NCBI GenBank assembly: GCA_020543525.1
Contig: JAHYIO010000001.1
Coordinates: forward strand, 1,178,001 to 1,242,000
From: Coriolopsis trogii
Taxonomy: Eukaryota; Basidiomycota; Agaricomycetes; Polyporales; Polyporaceae
DNA length: 64,000 nucleotides
Reading direction: 5' to 3'
Made by a program: the position numbers and the translations under genes. Positions within the stretch are counted from its first letter, which is position 1. Each line of letters starts with the position of its first letter. The notes below the pieces were generated by a model, which worked only from the letters and a program-made list of their open reading frames with translations, did no database searches and was not told the origin of the DNA. Positions 63,107 through 64,000 of the stretch are shown here, one piece after another.

Positions 63107-64000
63107 ACAAAGGCCGTGTTGTATCCCTATATGCATTCGCCTTTTTCGGTTTGCGTACGTTGCTCTGTTTTCGCTTATCGTGGTTTGTGCTCACGCGTCG
63201 TTGTAGCTCTTGGCAACACTCACGTCCGTCTAGCGGTGAAGAGTTTCCGAATATGGTCTCAAGTGGTCTGACCGTGGTGTACTCTCACCGTGACGACGAT
63301 GACATGTTATGCATGCGCTGTGTAGTATTGACGGGCTGGTCAACAAGCCGTTGGTATATACTCGTATCATGCAATGTCCCCCCTCCTCACTCCGCCTTAG
63401 ACCGGTCCCCTGGTTGATTTTCGGCGATTGTGTATATGCACTCCTCTGCTCTCTATTTCTCCCTGTCTACGGTATCCTCGACTGATTCTGAGTAGTTCGC
63501 GTAATTATCAACATATACGGATTGAGGACTGAGCTTGTGTCTGTTGCGTTTTCTTCCTGCTATTGAAATATTTTATGTCTTTATGCACGCCTTTGCCACG
63601 ATTTTCGTTCGCACCTACAAAAAAACAAGGAGATTCGAATCTTCACCGTGAGCTTGGCAAGAATGGTGGTTGAGTGTAGTCATCGCCTCGCCTTTCCACG
63701 GTCCTAGGCCTGGCGGAGTAGTTGTGGGTCCACTGGTGCGAACTTTGTGTTCGCAACGGTAGAACCGTCTTCCAGAATCGGGGTTCTCGCCCATGACTTG
63801 GCCTACCAGTTACCATCGACCACGTTCACATGTGGATCATCCGAACGTATCTTGCAGCGTGAACCTAGAACTCAATTGTTGCTCTCCAGGCGAGGCTGCC
63901 TGTGATTGATTACAGGGCAGACTCATGCGGCCTCCGATCCTTCTCGGGAGTAATACTGACGAGTACAGGGTCAAGATGCGGCTGTTGCATCATCTGTCAA
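63107..64000. other. 3' flank of the C2H2 gene to the window end
   Basis: These 894 bases hold the 3' UTR and the sequence beyond it. A 12-base palindrome (AGATTCGAATCT) is at 63631-63642. No coding frame or RNA gene is supported up to the edge. Confidence 0.45.

Noticed and set aside
63631..63642. AGATTCGAATCT palindrome as a tRNA T loop
   Set aside because: The flanking bases do not form a 5-bp T stem and no other tRNA parts are present.
1..64000. A biosynthetic cluster, mobile element or CRISPR array
   Set aside because: No PKS, NRPS, terpene synthase, transposase, reverse transcriptase or regularly spaced repeat is visible; the MFS transporter stands alone among housekeeping genes.

Overview
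The window is nuclear DNA of a filamentous basidiomycete, most likely an Agaricomycete. The genes are dense, on both strands, and cut by many short GT-AG introns (mostly 45-75 bases, often with a CTGAC/CTAAC branch site). The gene set is fungal: Blm10 proteasome activator, Mdj1, Tim21, Aim18, CK2 alpha, Med6, AP-3 sigma, an ecdysoneless/SGT1 homologue, a class III chitinase and a serine carboxypeptidase. The species cannot be named from the sequence alone. No rRNA, tRNA, CRISPR array, transposon or prophage was found. I rebuilt 22 protein-coding genes exon by exon. For each one the exon phases add up to a multiple of three, except the first gene, which runs off the left edge.

Layout. 1-840 (-): end-truncated Ser/Pro-rich protein. 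1713-2989 (+): secreted Gly/Asn/Tyr-rich repeat protein. 3288-6307 (-): ecdysoneless/SGT1 homologue, head to head with V-ATPase subunit F (6556-7127, +). 7318-8731 (-) tim21 and 9000-10060 (-) aim18, the latter head to head with blm10 (10402-18205, +, 36 exons). 18206-21806: gene-free, ending in a pyrimidine-rich leader. 21807-24521 (+): tandem CCCH zinc-finger protein. 25777-27550 (-): choline kinase. 28019-28532 (+): possible small orphan gene. 29910-32747 (-): 14-TM MFS transporter. 34167-35976 (-): mdj1. 37398-37970 (-): SET protein, head to head with CK2 alpha (38177-39572, +). 40106-42541 (+): chitinase with two chitin-binding modules. 42542-45299: gene-free. 45300-46285 (-): orphan. 47549-49343 (+): F-box-like protein. 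49792-50742 (+): AP-3 sigma. 51179-52363 (-): med6, head to head with an NRAMP metal transporter (52663-55155, +). 55508-57967 (-): serine carboxypeptidase. 57968-61867: gene-free. 61868-63106 (+): C2H2 transcription factor.

Most genes are housekeeping, and there is no biosynthetic cluster. Mitochondrial biogenesis (tim21, aim18, mdj1), proteolysis (blm10, carboxypeptidase) and gene regulation (med6, CCCH, C2H2, SET, CK2) are interleaved. Four divergent pairs share short intergenic promoters.

The least ordinary signals are three. First, the secreted protein at 1713-2989 has a Tyr-centred motif recurring four times, two copies placed right after dibasic (Kex2-type) sites, and one repeat module per exon with all introns in phase 1. 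Second, there are many micro-exons (8, 8, 9, 13, 20, 21, 22 and 23 bases), including one carrying a zinc ligand and one completing the proteasome-docking tail of Blm10. Third, several stop-free introns whose length is a multiple of three interrupt functional sites.
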